DNA from: Chloroflexota bacterium
Lineage (GTDB): Bacteria; Chloroflexota; Chloroflexia; Thermomicrobiales; JADLAZ01
Assembly (NCBI GenBank): GCA_020849725.1
Contig: JADLAZ010000144.1
Location: 1 to 14,730 of the forward strand
Direction of reading: 5' to 3'
Length of the DNA: 14,730 bases
Part shown: positions 6,539 through 13,078 of the stretch, in pieces
How the letters are laid out: every line of letters starts with the position of its first letter
How positions within the stretch are numbered: the stretch's first letter is position 1
Notes under the pieces: generated by a model
Database searches by the model: none
Seen by the model: only the letters and a program-made list of their open reading frames with translations
What the model was told of the DNA's origin: nothing
Made by a program: the position numbers and the translations under genes

Positions 6539-7810
6539 TCACGCCAGCGCCGCGCCGAAGATAGCCAGCGCCTCGTCGATCTGCTGCTCGGTGGCGACCA
6601 GCGGCGGCATCCAGCGGATGACCTGCTCGTAGGCGCCGGCGCTGAGCAGCAGCAGGCCGCGCTCGCGGCAACCGGTCTGCACGCGCTTCATCGCCACGCC
6701 GTCGGGCGTGCCATCCGGACGCACGAACTCGACGCCGACCATCAGGCCCAGCCCGCGCACGTCGCCGATGACCGGGTGCTGGCGTTGCAGCGCGCGCAGC
6801 CCGGCCATGAGCCGCTCGCCTAGCCGCGCCGCCCGCTCGGCCAGCCGCTCCTCCTCGATGACTGCCAGCGTCGCCCGCCCGGCGGCGCAGGCGACGGGGT
6901 TGCCGCCGTAGGTGCTGCCGTGCGCGCCCGGCGCCCAATGGCCGAAGGTGGCCGCGCCGGCGACGATGGCGCTGAGCGGCAGCCCCGAGGCGATACCCTT
7001 GGCCAGGCAGAGGATATCCGGCCGCACGCCGCTGTGCTCGAAGGCGAACAGCCGGCCGGTGCGCCCGAAGCCGGACTGGATCTCATCGAAGATGAGCAGG
7101 ATGCCGTGCTGGTCGCACAGCACGCGCAGCCCGCGCAGGAAGGCCGGCGGCGCGACGATGTAGCCACCCTCGCCCTGCACCGGCTCGACGATGATGGCAG
7201 CGACGTCCTCGGGGTGGACCATCGTGTCGAAGACGGTCTGCAACTCGGCCAGGCAGGCCGCTGCCACCGCGTCCGGGTCAGCCGGCGTGGTCGAGCGGTA
7301 GACGTTCGGGAACGGCGCGAAGTAGACACCCGGCAGGTGCGGTTCGTGGTGGGCGCGCACCTTGACCTTGCTCGTCGTCAGCGCCATCGCACCGGCAGTG
7401 CGGCCATGAAAGGCGCCTTTGAAGGCGATGATCGCCGGCCGGCGCGTGGCCGCCTTGGCCAGCTTGAGCGCCCCCTCGATCGCCTCGGCGCCGCTGTTGC
7501 CGAAGAAGACCTGGTCCAGCTCTGGCGGCAGCAGCCGCGTCAGCGCCGCTGCCAGATCGATCATCGGCCGGTGGCGGTAGATGTTGGCCTGCACGTGCAG
7601 CGCCTTGCCGGCCTGCTCGCGCACCGCCGCCACCACGCGCGGGTGGCAGTGGCCGGTGTTGCAGACGGCGATGCCGGCGGTAAAGTCCAGGTAGCGCCGG
7701 CCCTCCTCGTCCCACAGTTCGGCACCCAGCGCGTGATCGACGACGATCGGGGTCGCCGCCGGCAGCACTGCCGGGATGTGATCGGTCGTGGCTCGGGTGT
7801 CGATCGTCAT
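6539..7810 (-). CDS. Class-III pyridoxal-phosphate aminotransferase, GabT-like
   Basis: A 423-residue enzyme of the usual length, which would move an amino group from an omega-amino acid such as 4-aminobutyrate, or from acetylornithine or a related amine, to a 2-oxo acid. Family signatures in order: TAGIAVCNTGHCHP (44-57), FFGNSGAEAIEGALKLAK (102-119) for phosphate binding, FKGAFHGRT (130-138), EPVQGEGGY (209-217), LLIFDEIQSGFGRTG (238-252) with Asp242 contacting the pyridine nitrogen, and LAKGIASGLP (269-278) with Lys271 as the Schiff-base lysine. The GHCHP and IQSGFGRTG forms favour the GabT/4-aminobutyrate group over ornithine aminotransferases, but substrate is not proven. ATG 7810 is chosen because GGAGGAG (7819-7825) lies 8 bases upstream; the ATG at 7828 would bury that site in the coding region. 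A -10 box is visible at 7867-7872. The stop lies 57 bases before the NadD-like frame on the same strand. Confidence 0.9.
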   Translation of the reverse strand: MTIDTRATTDHIPAVLPAATPIVVDHALGAELWDEEGRRYLDFTAGIAVCNTGHCHPRVVAAVREQAGKALHVQANIYRHRPMIDLAAALTRLLPPELDQVFFGNSGAEAIEGALKLAKAATRRPAIIAFKGAFHGRTAGAMALTTSKVKVRAHHEPHLPGVYFAPFPNVYRSTTPADPDAVAAACLAELQTVFDTMVHPEDVAAIIVEPVQGEGGYIVAPPAFLRGLRVLCDQHGILLIFDEIQSGFGRTGRLFAFEHSGVRPDILCLAKGIASGLPLSAIVAGAATFGHWAPGAHGSTYGGNPVACAAGRATLAVIEEERLAERAARLGERLMAGLRALQRQHPVIGDVRGLGLMVGVEFVRPDGTPDGVAMKRVQTGCRERGLLLLSAGAYEQVIRWMPPLVATEQQIDEALAIFGAALA

Positions 7811-7866
7811 CGTCCTATCTCCTCCCATCGGCGGGGGGCGCGACCGCGCCGGCCGAGTGCCTGTGC

Positions 7867-7872
7867 ATTGTA
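7867..7872 (-). promoter_or_regulatory. Candidate -10 box of the aminotransferase gene
   Basis: The minus strand reads TACAAT, five of six to consensus, placing transcription start near 7860 with a leader of about 50 bases to ATG 7810. No convincing -35 is found 16-18 bases upstream, where the sequence is AACCCC-like. Confidence 0.35.
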
Positions 7873-7893
7873 GCGCCGGTTCAGTGGCAGGGG

Positions 7894-7921
7894 TTGTATT
7901 TCGGCGGTGGCTGACTATGCT
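7894..7921 (+). promoter_or_regulatory. Candidate promoter of the SnoaL/zinc-ribbon gene
   Basis: TTGTAT (7894-7899), a 16-base spacer and TATGCT (7916-7921) lie 66 bases before ATG 7987. Matches are three and four of six. It lies back to back with the aminotransferase -10, so the two divergent genes share about 55 bases of control region. Confidence 0.3.
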
Positions 7922-7986
7922 GGGATCAGATGGAGCCTGTGTCCCGTGTGCCGGCGTCCCGCGCGCCGGTGAAGAGGAGTCATCTC

Positions 7987-8859
7987 ATGGTCCCCATGGA
8001 GGTTGCCCAGACGTACTTCGATGCCTGGAACCGGCGTGACCCGGACGCCATTGTCGCTTGCTTCGCCGATGGCGGCGCCTACACCGATCCCGGCGCCGGC
8101 ACGCTGACTGGTCCGGCTATCGGCGCCTACGCCAGCGGCCTGTTCGCTGCCTTCCCCGACCTGCGCTTCGACATCGTTAGCGTCGCCCCGGCTGGCGAGA
8201 ACACGATCGCTGCCGAGTGGCTGATGCAGGGCACCAACGCCGGCTCGATGCGCGGCCTGCCGCCGACCGGCAAGAGCATCACCGTTCCTGGCGCCGACTT
8301 CATCGTCGTCGACGGCGACAAGGTCCGCTCCGTCACCGGCTACTTCGATGGCGGTGCGGTGCCGCGCCAGCTCGGCCTGCAGATCATCGTCCAGCCCAAC
8401 GCGGCCGGGCCATTCCGGTTCGGCAACAGCGTGCTGGTCCACAGTGGCAAGACGACGCGACCCGGCGCCGTTGGCCTGACGGTCATCAACGCGCGCTCGC
8501 CCGAGGAGGAGGACGGGATTCGCGACTACTCCCGCAAGATCGCGCCGGAACTCCTGCAGAATCCAGGGTTCATCGGCCTGCTGCTCGCCAACGTCGGTGG
8601 GCGTATGTTCACGATCAGCGCCTACGAGTCGCCTTCGGACATCCAGGGGATGCCCCAGGCCGCGCACCGCGATGCGGTCAAGGCAACGTTTACCGACAAC
8701 GGCCTGGGGGCTGGCGGCAGCACCAGCGTCTGGCAACCGCACCATCTCAATTCACTGTTCATCCGCTGTCCAGCTTGCCAGAAGATGGCCCACGCGGAAG
8801 GGGATGCTCCGCGCTGCACCTGCGGCGCCGCGCTGCCGACGGACTTTCCGTACTGGTAG
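7987..8859 (+). CDS. SnoaL-like domain + probable ABM-type barrel + C-terminal zinc ribbon fusion protein
   Basis: A 290-residue protein with three parts. Residues 1-125 are a SnoaL-like NTF2-fold domain: YFDAWNRRDPDAIVACFADGGAYTDP at the start, the LTGPAIGAY turn, FPDLRFDIVS, and a closing KVRSVTGYFDGGAVPRQLG. Residues ~145-255 (VGLTVINARSPEEEDGIRDYSRKIAPELLQNPGFIGLLL, then MFTISAYES) resemble a dimeric alpha/beta-barrel domain of the antibiotic-biosynthesis-monooxygenase type, a weaker call. Residues 258-290 carry CPAC (Cys261, Cys264) and CTC (Cys277, Cys279), a compact zinc-ribbon-like knuckle. SnoaL domains act in ester cyclisation or as ligand-binding folds of unknown role, so no reaction is assigned. 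ATG 7987 follows GAGGAG (7974-7979) with a 7-base gap; upstream in-frame codons to 7930 lack a site. It stands alone, divergent from the aminotransferase. No signal peptide is present. Confidence 0.75.
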   Translation: MVPMEVAQTYFDAWNRRDPDAIVACFADGGAYTDPGAGTLTGPAIGAYASGLFAAFPDLRFDIVSVAPAGENTIAAEWLMQGTNAGSMRGLPPTGKSITVPGADFIVVDGDKVRSVTGYFDGGAVPRQLGLQIIVQPNAAGPFRFGNSVLVHSGKTTRPGAVGLTVINARSPEEEDGIRDYSRKIAPELLQNPGFIGLLLANVGGRMFTISAYESPSDIQGMPQAAHRDAVKATFTDNGLGAGGSTSVWQPHHLNSLFIRCPACQKMAHAEGDAPRCTCGAALPTDFPYW

Positions 8860-8896
8860 TGGGCCAGGAGGCGTAGGAGAGCCAGTGAGCCGGTTT

Positions 8897-8920
8897 GGTA
8901 GGAGCCACCCGTGTGGCTGC
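8897..8920. repeat. Short palindromic element after the SnoaL-type gene
   Basis: AGCCAC (8903-8908) and GTGGCT (8913-8918) form a six-pair stem with a four-base loop, about 45 bases beyond the stop at 8859. Its GTAGGAGCCACC side resembles the GTAGGGGCAGCCACC element at 13013-13027, so it may be a copy of the same small repeat. It could also work as a terminator between the convergent genes. The rest of 8860-9129 holds a 12-bp direct repeat, TGGGCCAGGAGG, at 8860-8871 and 8928-8939, and nothing else I can name. Confidence 0.35.
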
Positions 8921-9129
8921 TCGGTCATGGGCCAGGAGGTCTGCCGCCGTTTGCCATCCGACCGTCATGTCGGCGCATGGCGGCATCCAGGCGTTCCGGT
9001 GACCGGCACGGGCAGCCGGCGCTGGCCTGGGCCCGACGTGCGCCGGGGTGACGGATGGACGGCGTGGACGAGGTGGACCCCATCCCTCGTTCGCCCACTG
9101 ATCTCCTTCGCTTACTGACCCTCCTGGCC

Positions 9130-10170
9130 CTACTCCACCCGCGTCACTTTGCCCATGCGGTCGAAGCGGCCCGGCTCGTGGCCGGCGTCGCGGGCCAGGC
9201 GGTGGCTGAGAATCTGCAGCGGCACGATCTCGGCGATGGGGGCCAGCCAGGGATCGAGCGGCGGCGTGGACACCCAGGTGACGCCGGCGGCGGCCGTGGC
9301 CGGCTCGGGTGGGCCGATGACGACAGTGGCGGCGCCGTAGCCGGCCATCTCGGCGGCGAGGCGGAGGATGAGCGAACGGGTTGGGCCGGCTGGGGCCAGC
9401 AGCAGCGCACCCATGCCTGGACCGATCATCTCCAGCGGGCCGTGGCGGAACTGAGCGGCGCTCAGGCCCTCGGCCGGGCGGCGGGCGGCTTCCTTGATCG
9501 TCAGCGCGCCCGTGCCGGCTGTCGCCAGTGATGCGCCCCGACCAAGTACGTACAGCGGTGTGGCCGCACCGACCACGCCGGCCAGTGTCGCCTCGATGGC
9601 GTCCCAGTCGGCCAGCAGCGCCCGCGCCGTGGCGATGGCCGGCTGCCACAATGACGGTGGCGCCGGCTCGCCCAGCAGGGCGCGCGCCAGCGTCTCCAGC
9701 ACCAGCAGGCTGGTGACGTAGCTCTTGCCGGAGACGGATCGTTCCGCGCCGGCGGCGGTCGCCAGCACGTAGTCGGCGGCGCGGGCGACCGTGTTGTCGC
9801 GCCCGTTGGTGACAGCCACCAGCGGCACACGGCCGCCAGCGCGCTCCAGCAAACGCACGGCCTCGATCGTCTCGCCCGACTGCGTGACCATGACCAGCAA
9901 TGCCCGTGAAGCGAGCAAACTAGACGCCGTGTGCAGCAGCTCGGCGGTATCGAGCAGTGTCACCGGGCGACCGGCGGCAGCGAGGCGCAGCGACAGCGGA
10001 ATGGCCGCGTAGTAGGAACCGCCCATGCCGGTGACGACGATGCGATCGAGCTGATCACGGGCAACGCGCGCCACCAGATCGCTGTACAGGGCGGCGGCGT
10101 CGACCATGGCAGTGCCGGTGGCTGTCAGCGCTGCCGGCTGCTCCATCAGTTCGGTGCGGAAGGTGTCCAT
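9130..10170 (-). CDS. Double-SIS-domain phosphosugar isomerase/deaminase-like protein
   Basis: A 346-residue cytoplasmic protein corresponding to the isomerase half of glucosamine-6-phosphate synthase, without the glutaminase domain. Such stand-alone proteins include amino-sugar phosphate isomerases/deaminases (AgaS, NagB-II) and fructosamine-6-phosphate deglycases (FrlB). SIS domain 1 is about 40-170 (RIVVTGMGGSYYAA, then VTQSGETIEAVRLL at 95-108, where TQSGET is the phosphosugar-binding SxSGxT motif with Thr for the first Ser). SIS domain 2 is about 205-335 (PLYVLGRGAS, KEAARRPAEGLSAAQFRHGP at 226-245; FRHGP matches the EFxHGP segment of GlmS). The end GRFDRMGKVTRVE resembles the GlmS C-terminus. 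MDTFRTELMEQP at ATG 10170 is the family-like start, but GGAGG (10174-10178) is only three bases away; the frame extends to 10344 through repeat-like sequence. It is divergent from the enolase-superfamily gene. Exact substrate is unknown. Confidence 0.85.
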   Translation of the reverse strand: MDTFRTELMEQPAALTATGTAMVDAAALYSDLVARVARDQLDRIVVTGMGGSYYAAIPLSLRLAAAGRPVTLLDTAELLHTASSLLASRALLVMVTQSGETIEAVRLLERAGGRVPLVAVTNGRDNTVARAADYVLATAAGAERSVSGKSYVTSLLVLETLARALLGEPAPPSLWQPAIATARALLADWDAIEATLAGVVGAATPLYVLGRGASLATAGTGALTIKEAARRPAEGLSAAQFRHGPLEMIGPGMGALLLAPAGPTRSLILRLAAEMAGYGAATVVIGPPEPATAAAGVTWVSTPPLDPWLAPIAEIVPLQILSHRLARDAGHEPGRFDRMGKVTRVE

Positions 10171-10207
10171 GGGCCTCCAAAGTGGTGACGCGGCAAGCGG
10201 GGCCAGC

Positions 10208-10332
10208 AGTTGAAATCGCGCCTCTGGGGCGCCGCAGCGCACGCAGTCCGCCTGCGTGGACTGGGATGGGGCTGAGCGAACCCACAAGGCGAGTCGTGTG
10301 GCTGGCATCCCCGAGGCGGGGTTTTCAGCCAC
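10208..10332. repeat. Hairpin-rich presumptive dispersed repeat between divergent genes
   Basis: Three structures lie in 125 bases: GCGCC 10218-10222 with GGCGC 10228-10232; CACGCA 10240-10245 with TGCGTG 10253-10258 (with an alternative AGTCC/GGACT pairing at 10245-10249 and 10258-10262); and a symmetric hairpin of GTGGCTG 10298-10304 with CAGCCAC 10326-10332 enclosing CCCCG 10309-10313 with CGGGG 10317-10321. The AGTCCGCCTGCGTGGACT and CCCCGAGGCGGGGTTTTCAGCC patterns resemble repeats I associate with Chloroflexota intergenic regions; that family assignment is from memory and untested. Confidence 0.45.
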
Positions 10333-10369
10333 TGGCCTCCTCACCGCCAGCTGCCGGGCTGCCGTGGCC

Positions 10370-10378
10370 TGCTATACT
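10370..10378 (+). promoter_or_regulatory. Extended -10 promoter of the enolase-superfamily gene
   Basis: TGCTATACT is an extended -10 element: TGn followed by TATACT, five of six to TATAAT. There is no convincing -35, as is common for extended -10 promoters. Transcription would start near 10385, leaving a leader of about 38 bases before GTG 10423. It lies 38 bases downstream of the large hairpin at 10298-10332. Confidence 0.5.
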
Positions 10379-10422
10379 CGCACCCCACCGGCCGTAATCG
10401 CAACGCGGGAGGAGGAAGCACT

Positions 10423-11502
10423 GTGAAGATCACCAATATCGGGGTTATCACCTGTGACCTGGGGCCGCGCCCGGAGGCATTTTGGGATAGCACCGTCTCC
10501 GAGGAGAACCGCCGGCGCTCCTTCAGCCTGGTGCAGGTCCACACCGACGAGGGGCTGGTCGGTGAGTGCCCCATCGCGGCCAGTGGCGCGATCATCGAGG
10601 GCCTCAAGCAGGTGCTGATCGGGCAGGACCCGATGCTGATCGAGCGCCACTGGCGGGCGATGTTCGCGACGCGCCACACGACGACCGGCGGCGACTTCAT
10701 GTTCGCGATCAGCCGGGTCGACATCGCGCTGTGGGACCTGGCCGGCAAGATCACCGGCCAGCCAGTCTGGAAGCTGCTCGGCGGTGACCGCCAGCGCGTC
10801 GATGCATACGCCGCGGGCGGCTACTACGGCCACAACAAGGGCCACCGCGAGCTGGCGGCGGAGATGGAGCGCTATCTGGCGATGGGCTATCGCGGCGTCA
10901 AGATGAAGGTCGGCTGGGCCGGCACGACGCTGGCCGCCGACGCCGAGCGTGTGCGCGTCGTGCGCGAGACGATCGGGCCGGACATCAAGCTGATGGTCGA
11001 TGCCAATCACGCCTACACTGCCGTCCAGGCGATCCGCTTCGGCCGCCTGATCGAGCGCTACGACATCGACTGGTTCGAGGAGCCGGTGCCGCATACTGAC
11101 CTGCGCGGCGGCGCCGAGGTCTGCGCCGCGCTGGACATGCCGGTGGCGACCGGCGAGATGGAGACGACGCGCTGGGGCTTTCGGCAGATGCTGGCGGCGC
11201 GGGCGCTCGATATCTGCCAGGCCGACCCGGTCAACTGTGGCGGCTATACCGAGTGGAAGAAGGTTGCCGCGCTGGCGACGGCCGACCATGTGCCGCTGGC
11301 GCCGCACGGTATCCACCACATTGGCATGCATTGCGTCGGGTCGCTCCCAGAGGCGCTGACCGTCGAAACCTACCCCGAAGCCTATGCCTACCCCGAATTG
11401 GTGCCGCCGCTGCGCCTCGTTGACGGCATGATCGTCCTGCCCGACGCGCCCGGCCTGGGTCTGGAGGTCGACCGCACCGCGCTGGACCGCCTGCGGGACT
11501 GA
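10423..11502 (+). CDS. Mandelate racemase/muconate lactonizing enzyme-family protein (enolase superfamily, MR group)
   Basis: A 359-residue Mg-dependent enzyme of the enolase superfamily, which removes a proton next to a carboxylate; MR-group members are mostly sugar-acid dehydratases, racemases or cycloisomerases. Residues 1-125 form the substrate-capping domain (EGLVGECPIA; ISRVDIALWDLAGK). The barrel carries the full MR set: KMKVG with Lys160 and Lys162, Asp193 in DANHAY, Glu219 in WFEEPV and Glu245 in ATGEME as metal ligands, and a His-Asp dyad from Asp268 (QADPVNCGG) and His295 (APHGIHHIG). From Asp193 onward the spacing equals that of mandelate racemase itself (195, 221, 247, 270, 297), a strong sign of an active enzyme. 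The start is GTG 10423, behind the strong site GGAGGAGG, with an extended -10 promoter upstream. Its divergent neighbour is the SIS protein, so a role in sugar-acid or amino-sugar catabolism is plausible but inferred. The substrate cannot be named. Confidence 0.92.
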   Translation: MKITNIGVITCDLGPRPEAFWDSTVSEENRRRSFSLVQVHTDEGLVGECPIAASGAIIEGLKQVLIGQDPMLIERHWRAMFATRHTTTGGDFMFAISRVDIALWDLAGKITGQPVWKLLGGDRQRVDAYAAGGYYGHNKGHRELAAEMERYLAMGYRGVKMKVGWAGTTLAADAERVRVVRETIGPDIKLMVDANHAYTAVQAIRFGRLIERYDIDWFEEPVPHTDLRGGAEVCAALDMPVATGEMETTRWGFRQMLAARALDICQADPVNCGGYTEWKKVAALATADHVPLAPHGIHHIGMHCVGSLPEALTVETYPEAYAYPELVPPLRLVDGMIVLPDAPGLGLEVDRTALDRLRD

Positions 11503-11560
11503 CGCGGGCGGTGTGCTGCGCGGTGCGACCGCGCTATCGAGACGGCAATCAGGAGCGGCC

Positions 11561-11731
11561 ATGGATGAGCTCGCATCCGCGGTGGTGCAGTTGAACGCGC
11601 GGGATGACTCGGTCGAAAACCGACTGGCGGCCGGCGGCTCATCGGTGGTCCGAGCCGGCTGCCTCGCACCGATGAGCCGCCGGTCGTTCGCACGTGCGAA
11701 CCCGGTCTGCCAGCTGGACAGCCGGCCATGA
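11561..11731 (+). CDS. Small ORF (56 aa) spanning inverted repeats, overlapping the next ORF
   Basis: I do not recognise the product. It starts at ATG 11561 with AGGAG (11551-11555) five bases upstream, a good ribosome site, and ends at TGA 11729-11731, overlapping the next ATG in an ATGA junction. The first half (MDELASAVVQLNARDDSVENRLAAGG) looks helical. The second half is Arg/Ala/Ser-rich and is simply the translation of the long inverted repeat at 11631-11683 and the palindrome at 11686-11701. It could be a real small protein, a leader peptide whose translation changes the RNA folds, or a gene remnant interrupted by the repeat. The ribosome site and ATGA overlap favour translation; the repeat-derived C-terminus argues against a conserved protein. 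Confidence 0.35.
   Translation: MDELASAVVQLNARDDSVENRLAAGGSSVVRAGCLAPMSRRSFARANPVCQLDSRP
11631..11683. repeat. Perfect 17-bp inverted repeat (long hairpin)
   Basis: CCGGCGGCTCATCGGTG (11631-11647) and CACCGATGAGCCGCCGG (11667-11683) are perfect reverse complements with a 19-base loop, which holds its own CGAG/CTCG and AGCCGGCT symmetries. A smaller hairpin precedes it (TCGGT 11610-11614 with ACCGA 11620-11624). The long stem begins 128 bases after the enolase-superfamily stop. It may be that gene's terminator, a leader structure for the 82-aa ORF, or a small mobile palindromic element. Confidence 0.7.
11686..11701. promoter_or_regulatory. Perfect 16-bp palindrome, operator-like
   Basis: GTTCGCACGTGCGAAC is its own reverse complement and starts two bases after the long inverted repeat. 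It ends 26 bases before ATG 11728. A perfect palindrome with no loop is more typical of a dimeric protein-binding site than of an RNA hairpin. No regulator gene is nearby, so its function is unassigned. Confidence 0.45.
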
Positions 11732-11976
11732 GCGCCTCGCCGGATGATGGTCACAGCCTGCACACGGTCGAGGTGGATGGCCTCTGGTTCAGCATCAGCC
11801 CGTCGGTGCTGCCGCCGGACGACAGCGGCGCCGACTGGGTCGATCTGCACCGCCACCAGGAGGGCGGCATGGTTGTGCTGGGGCGCTTCAAAGGTGTGGC
11901 AGTGGCGATCGACTGGGCCTGGCAGCGTCAGGGCGTCGATCTCGCCGCCTGGCGCCCGGATACCACTGCCGAATAG
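11728..11976 (+). CDS. Hypothetical small protein, 82 aa
   Basis: I do not recognise the family. The protein is acidic and Trp-rich for its size (four Trp), with a globular look: LHTVEVDGLWFSISPSVLPP, then DWVDLHRHQEGGMVVLGRFKG, then VAVAIDWAWQRQGVDLAAW. There is no signal peptide, membrane segment or cysteine. The ATG at 11728 has no ribosome site of its own but overlaps the stop of the preceding 56-aa ORF in ATGA, so it may be translated by coupling. It ends 29 bases before the stop of the convergent luciferase-like gene. The opposite strand is also open across this span, so a chance frame is possible, but the alternation of hydrophobic and polar residues looks protein-like. Confidence 0.45.
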   Translation: MSASPDDGHSLHTVEVDGLWFSISPSVLPPDDSGADWVDLHRHQEGGMVVLGRFKGVAVAIDWAWQRQGVDLAAWRPDTTAE

Positions 11977-12005
11977 GGTGTTCGTGCCAGCCTGAGGAGG
12001 TGGCG

Positions 12006-12962
12006 TCAGCCGGTCGGCAGGCGCAGCAGCGGGCGCACTTCGTGGGCGAAGCGGAGCGCGCCGGTTGGGTCGGGGAAGTCGGCGAAGCGCAGGATAAACA
12101 GGCGAATGCCGAGATCGAGTAGCGGCTGGACTTGGGCGGCGACCTCGGCTGGCGTGCCGACCGGCGACATGCCCGGCCGGTAGAACGGGCTGGCCTCAGC
12201 GATGCGGAGCGCGTCGGCGTGGCGGTCGGCGATGGCGACCGCACCGGCCTCCCAGCTCAGGCCGATCGTCGCCGGATCGCGCCCGATCTCAGCGCAGTAG
12301 CCGTCGAGGATTGCCTTCTTGCGCTGGAACTCGTCAATCGACCCCGACGGGTTGTTCCACCAGTCGGCGTGGCGGGCAACGACGCGCAGGGTCTTCTGCT
12401 CGCCGCCACCGCCGATCAGGATCGGGGGCGGCGGGTCCGGCAGTGGGTTGGAGTACGCCGCGCGCACCTGATAGTAACGGCCCTCGAATGTGGCCGGCGC
12501 CTGGGTCCACAGCGCCCTGATGACCTGCAGCGCCTCCTCCAACTGATCCACCCGGGCACCGGGGCGCGGGTACGGGTAGCCGTACATGTGATACTCGCTC
12601 TCCATCCATCCAGCGCCGATGCCGAGGATGAAGCGGCCGTGGGTCAGCGATTGCAGCGTGGCGGCCATCTTCGCCAGCAGCGCCGGCGGCCGGTAGGAGT
12701 TGCCGAGCACGATCTGGCCGTAGGTGTAGTCCGGGTAGGCGGCGGCATAGAACGCGGTCGCCGCCATGCACTCCAGGATCGGGCCGCTCGGGTGGCGCCA
12801 GGCCGCGCCCGGCACCAGGTGGTCGGCGATCCAGATCGAGTCGTAGAGGCCACGCAGCCGAGCCAGGTGATCGGCAATGGCCACTTGATGTGCGGGCATC
12901 GGTGTGTCGTCGATCGGCCAGGTCGGCAGCCGCCAGCCAAAGTGGACGGAGGTGTTTGTCAT
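12006..12962 (-). CDS. Luciferase-like (LLM) oxidoreductase, probably F420-dependent
   Basis: A 318-residue TIM-barrel enzyme of the bacterial luciferase-like superfamily, of usual length for the F420-dependent class. Visible family features are SIWIADHLVP (42-51), where the ADH segment lines the cofactor site; LLAKMAATLQSLTHGRFILGIGAGWMESEY (95-124), containing the GRFxLGIGAGW signature; RVDQLEEALQVIRALW (137-152) before FEGRYYQV; and PPILIGGGGEQKTLRVVARHADWWN (179-203), where IGGGGE-KTL-ARHAD is typical of F420 enzymes rather than FMN monooxygenases. No substrate can be named, and no F420-biosynthesis gene is in the window to confirm the cofactor. The start is ATG 12962; only a poor GGTGA lies upstream. 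Its 5' flank holds two repeat elements (12983-13036). Confidence 0.87.
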   Translation of the reverse strand: MTNTSVHFGWRLPTWPIDDTPMPAHQVAIADHLARLRGLYDSIWIADHLVPGAAWRHPSGPILECMAATAFYAAAYPDYTYGQIVLGNSYRPPALLAKMAATLQSLTHGRFILGIGAGWMESEYHMYGYPYPRPGARVDQLEEALQVIRALWTQAPATFEGRYYQVRAAYSNPLPDPPPPILIGGGGEQKTLRVVARHADWWNNPSGSIDEFQRKKAILDGYCAEIGRDPATIGLSWEAGAVAIADRHADALRIAEASPFYRPGMSPVGTPAEVAAQVQPLLDLGIRLFILRFADFPDPTGALRFAHEVRPLLRLPTG

Positions 12963-12982
12963 CGGTCACCAGTGGGTGAGTG

Positions 12983-13036
12983 GAGGCGCTTCGCGAAGCG
13001 CCTCTACGGCAGGTAGGGGCAGCCACCAGGGCTGCC
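12983..13036. repeat. Paired palindromic elements upstream of the luciferase-like gene
   Basis: 12983-13004 is a perfect 22-bp palindrome with arms GAGGCGCTTCG and CGAAGCGCCTC. It is followed by GGCAGCC (13018-13024) with GGCTGCC (13030-13036) around a five-base loop. The second resembles the element at 8897-8920. Both lie between two minus-strand genes and could end transcription of the 14725-13079 gene, 43 bases past its stop. I think they are short dispersed intergenic repeats; that rests on recollection of similar sequences in Chloroflexota and on the partial second copy here. Confidence 0.5.
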
Positions 13037-13078
13037 TGGCTCCGGTGGGTTTGAGGGTGATGGGAACCGAGCAGGGTG

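Noticed and set aside
6440..6540. Transposase remnant or insertion sequence ends around the hairpin repeat
   Set aside because: No transposase-like frame, no matched terminal inverted repeats and no target duplication could be seen around 6275-6480.
11686..11701. LexA/SOS box
   Set aside because: The known Gram-positive-type box is GAAC-N4-GTTC. Here the order is GTTC-N8-GAAC, and the neighbouring ORFs have no DNA-repair link.
10372..11856. Long open frame of 494 codons on the minus strand
   Set aside because: It lies antisense to the enolase-superfamily gene, whose protein matches its family over its full length. The antisense product is Arg/Gln/His-rich, a typical high-GC shadow.
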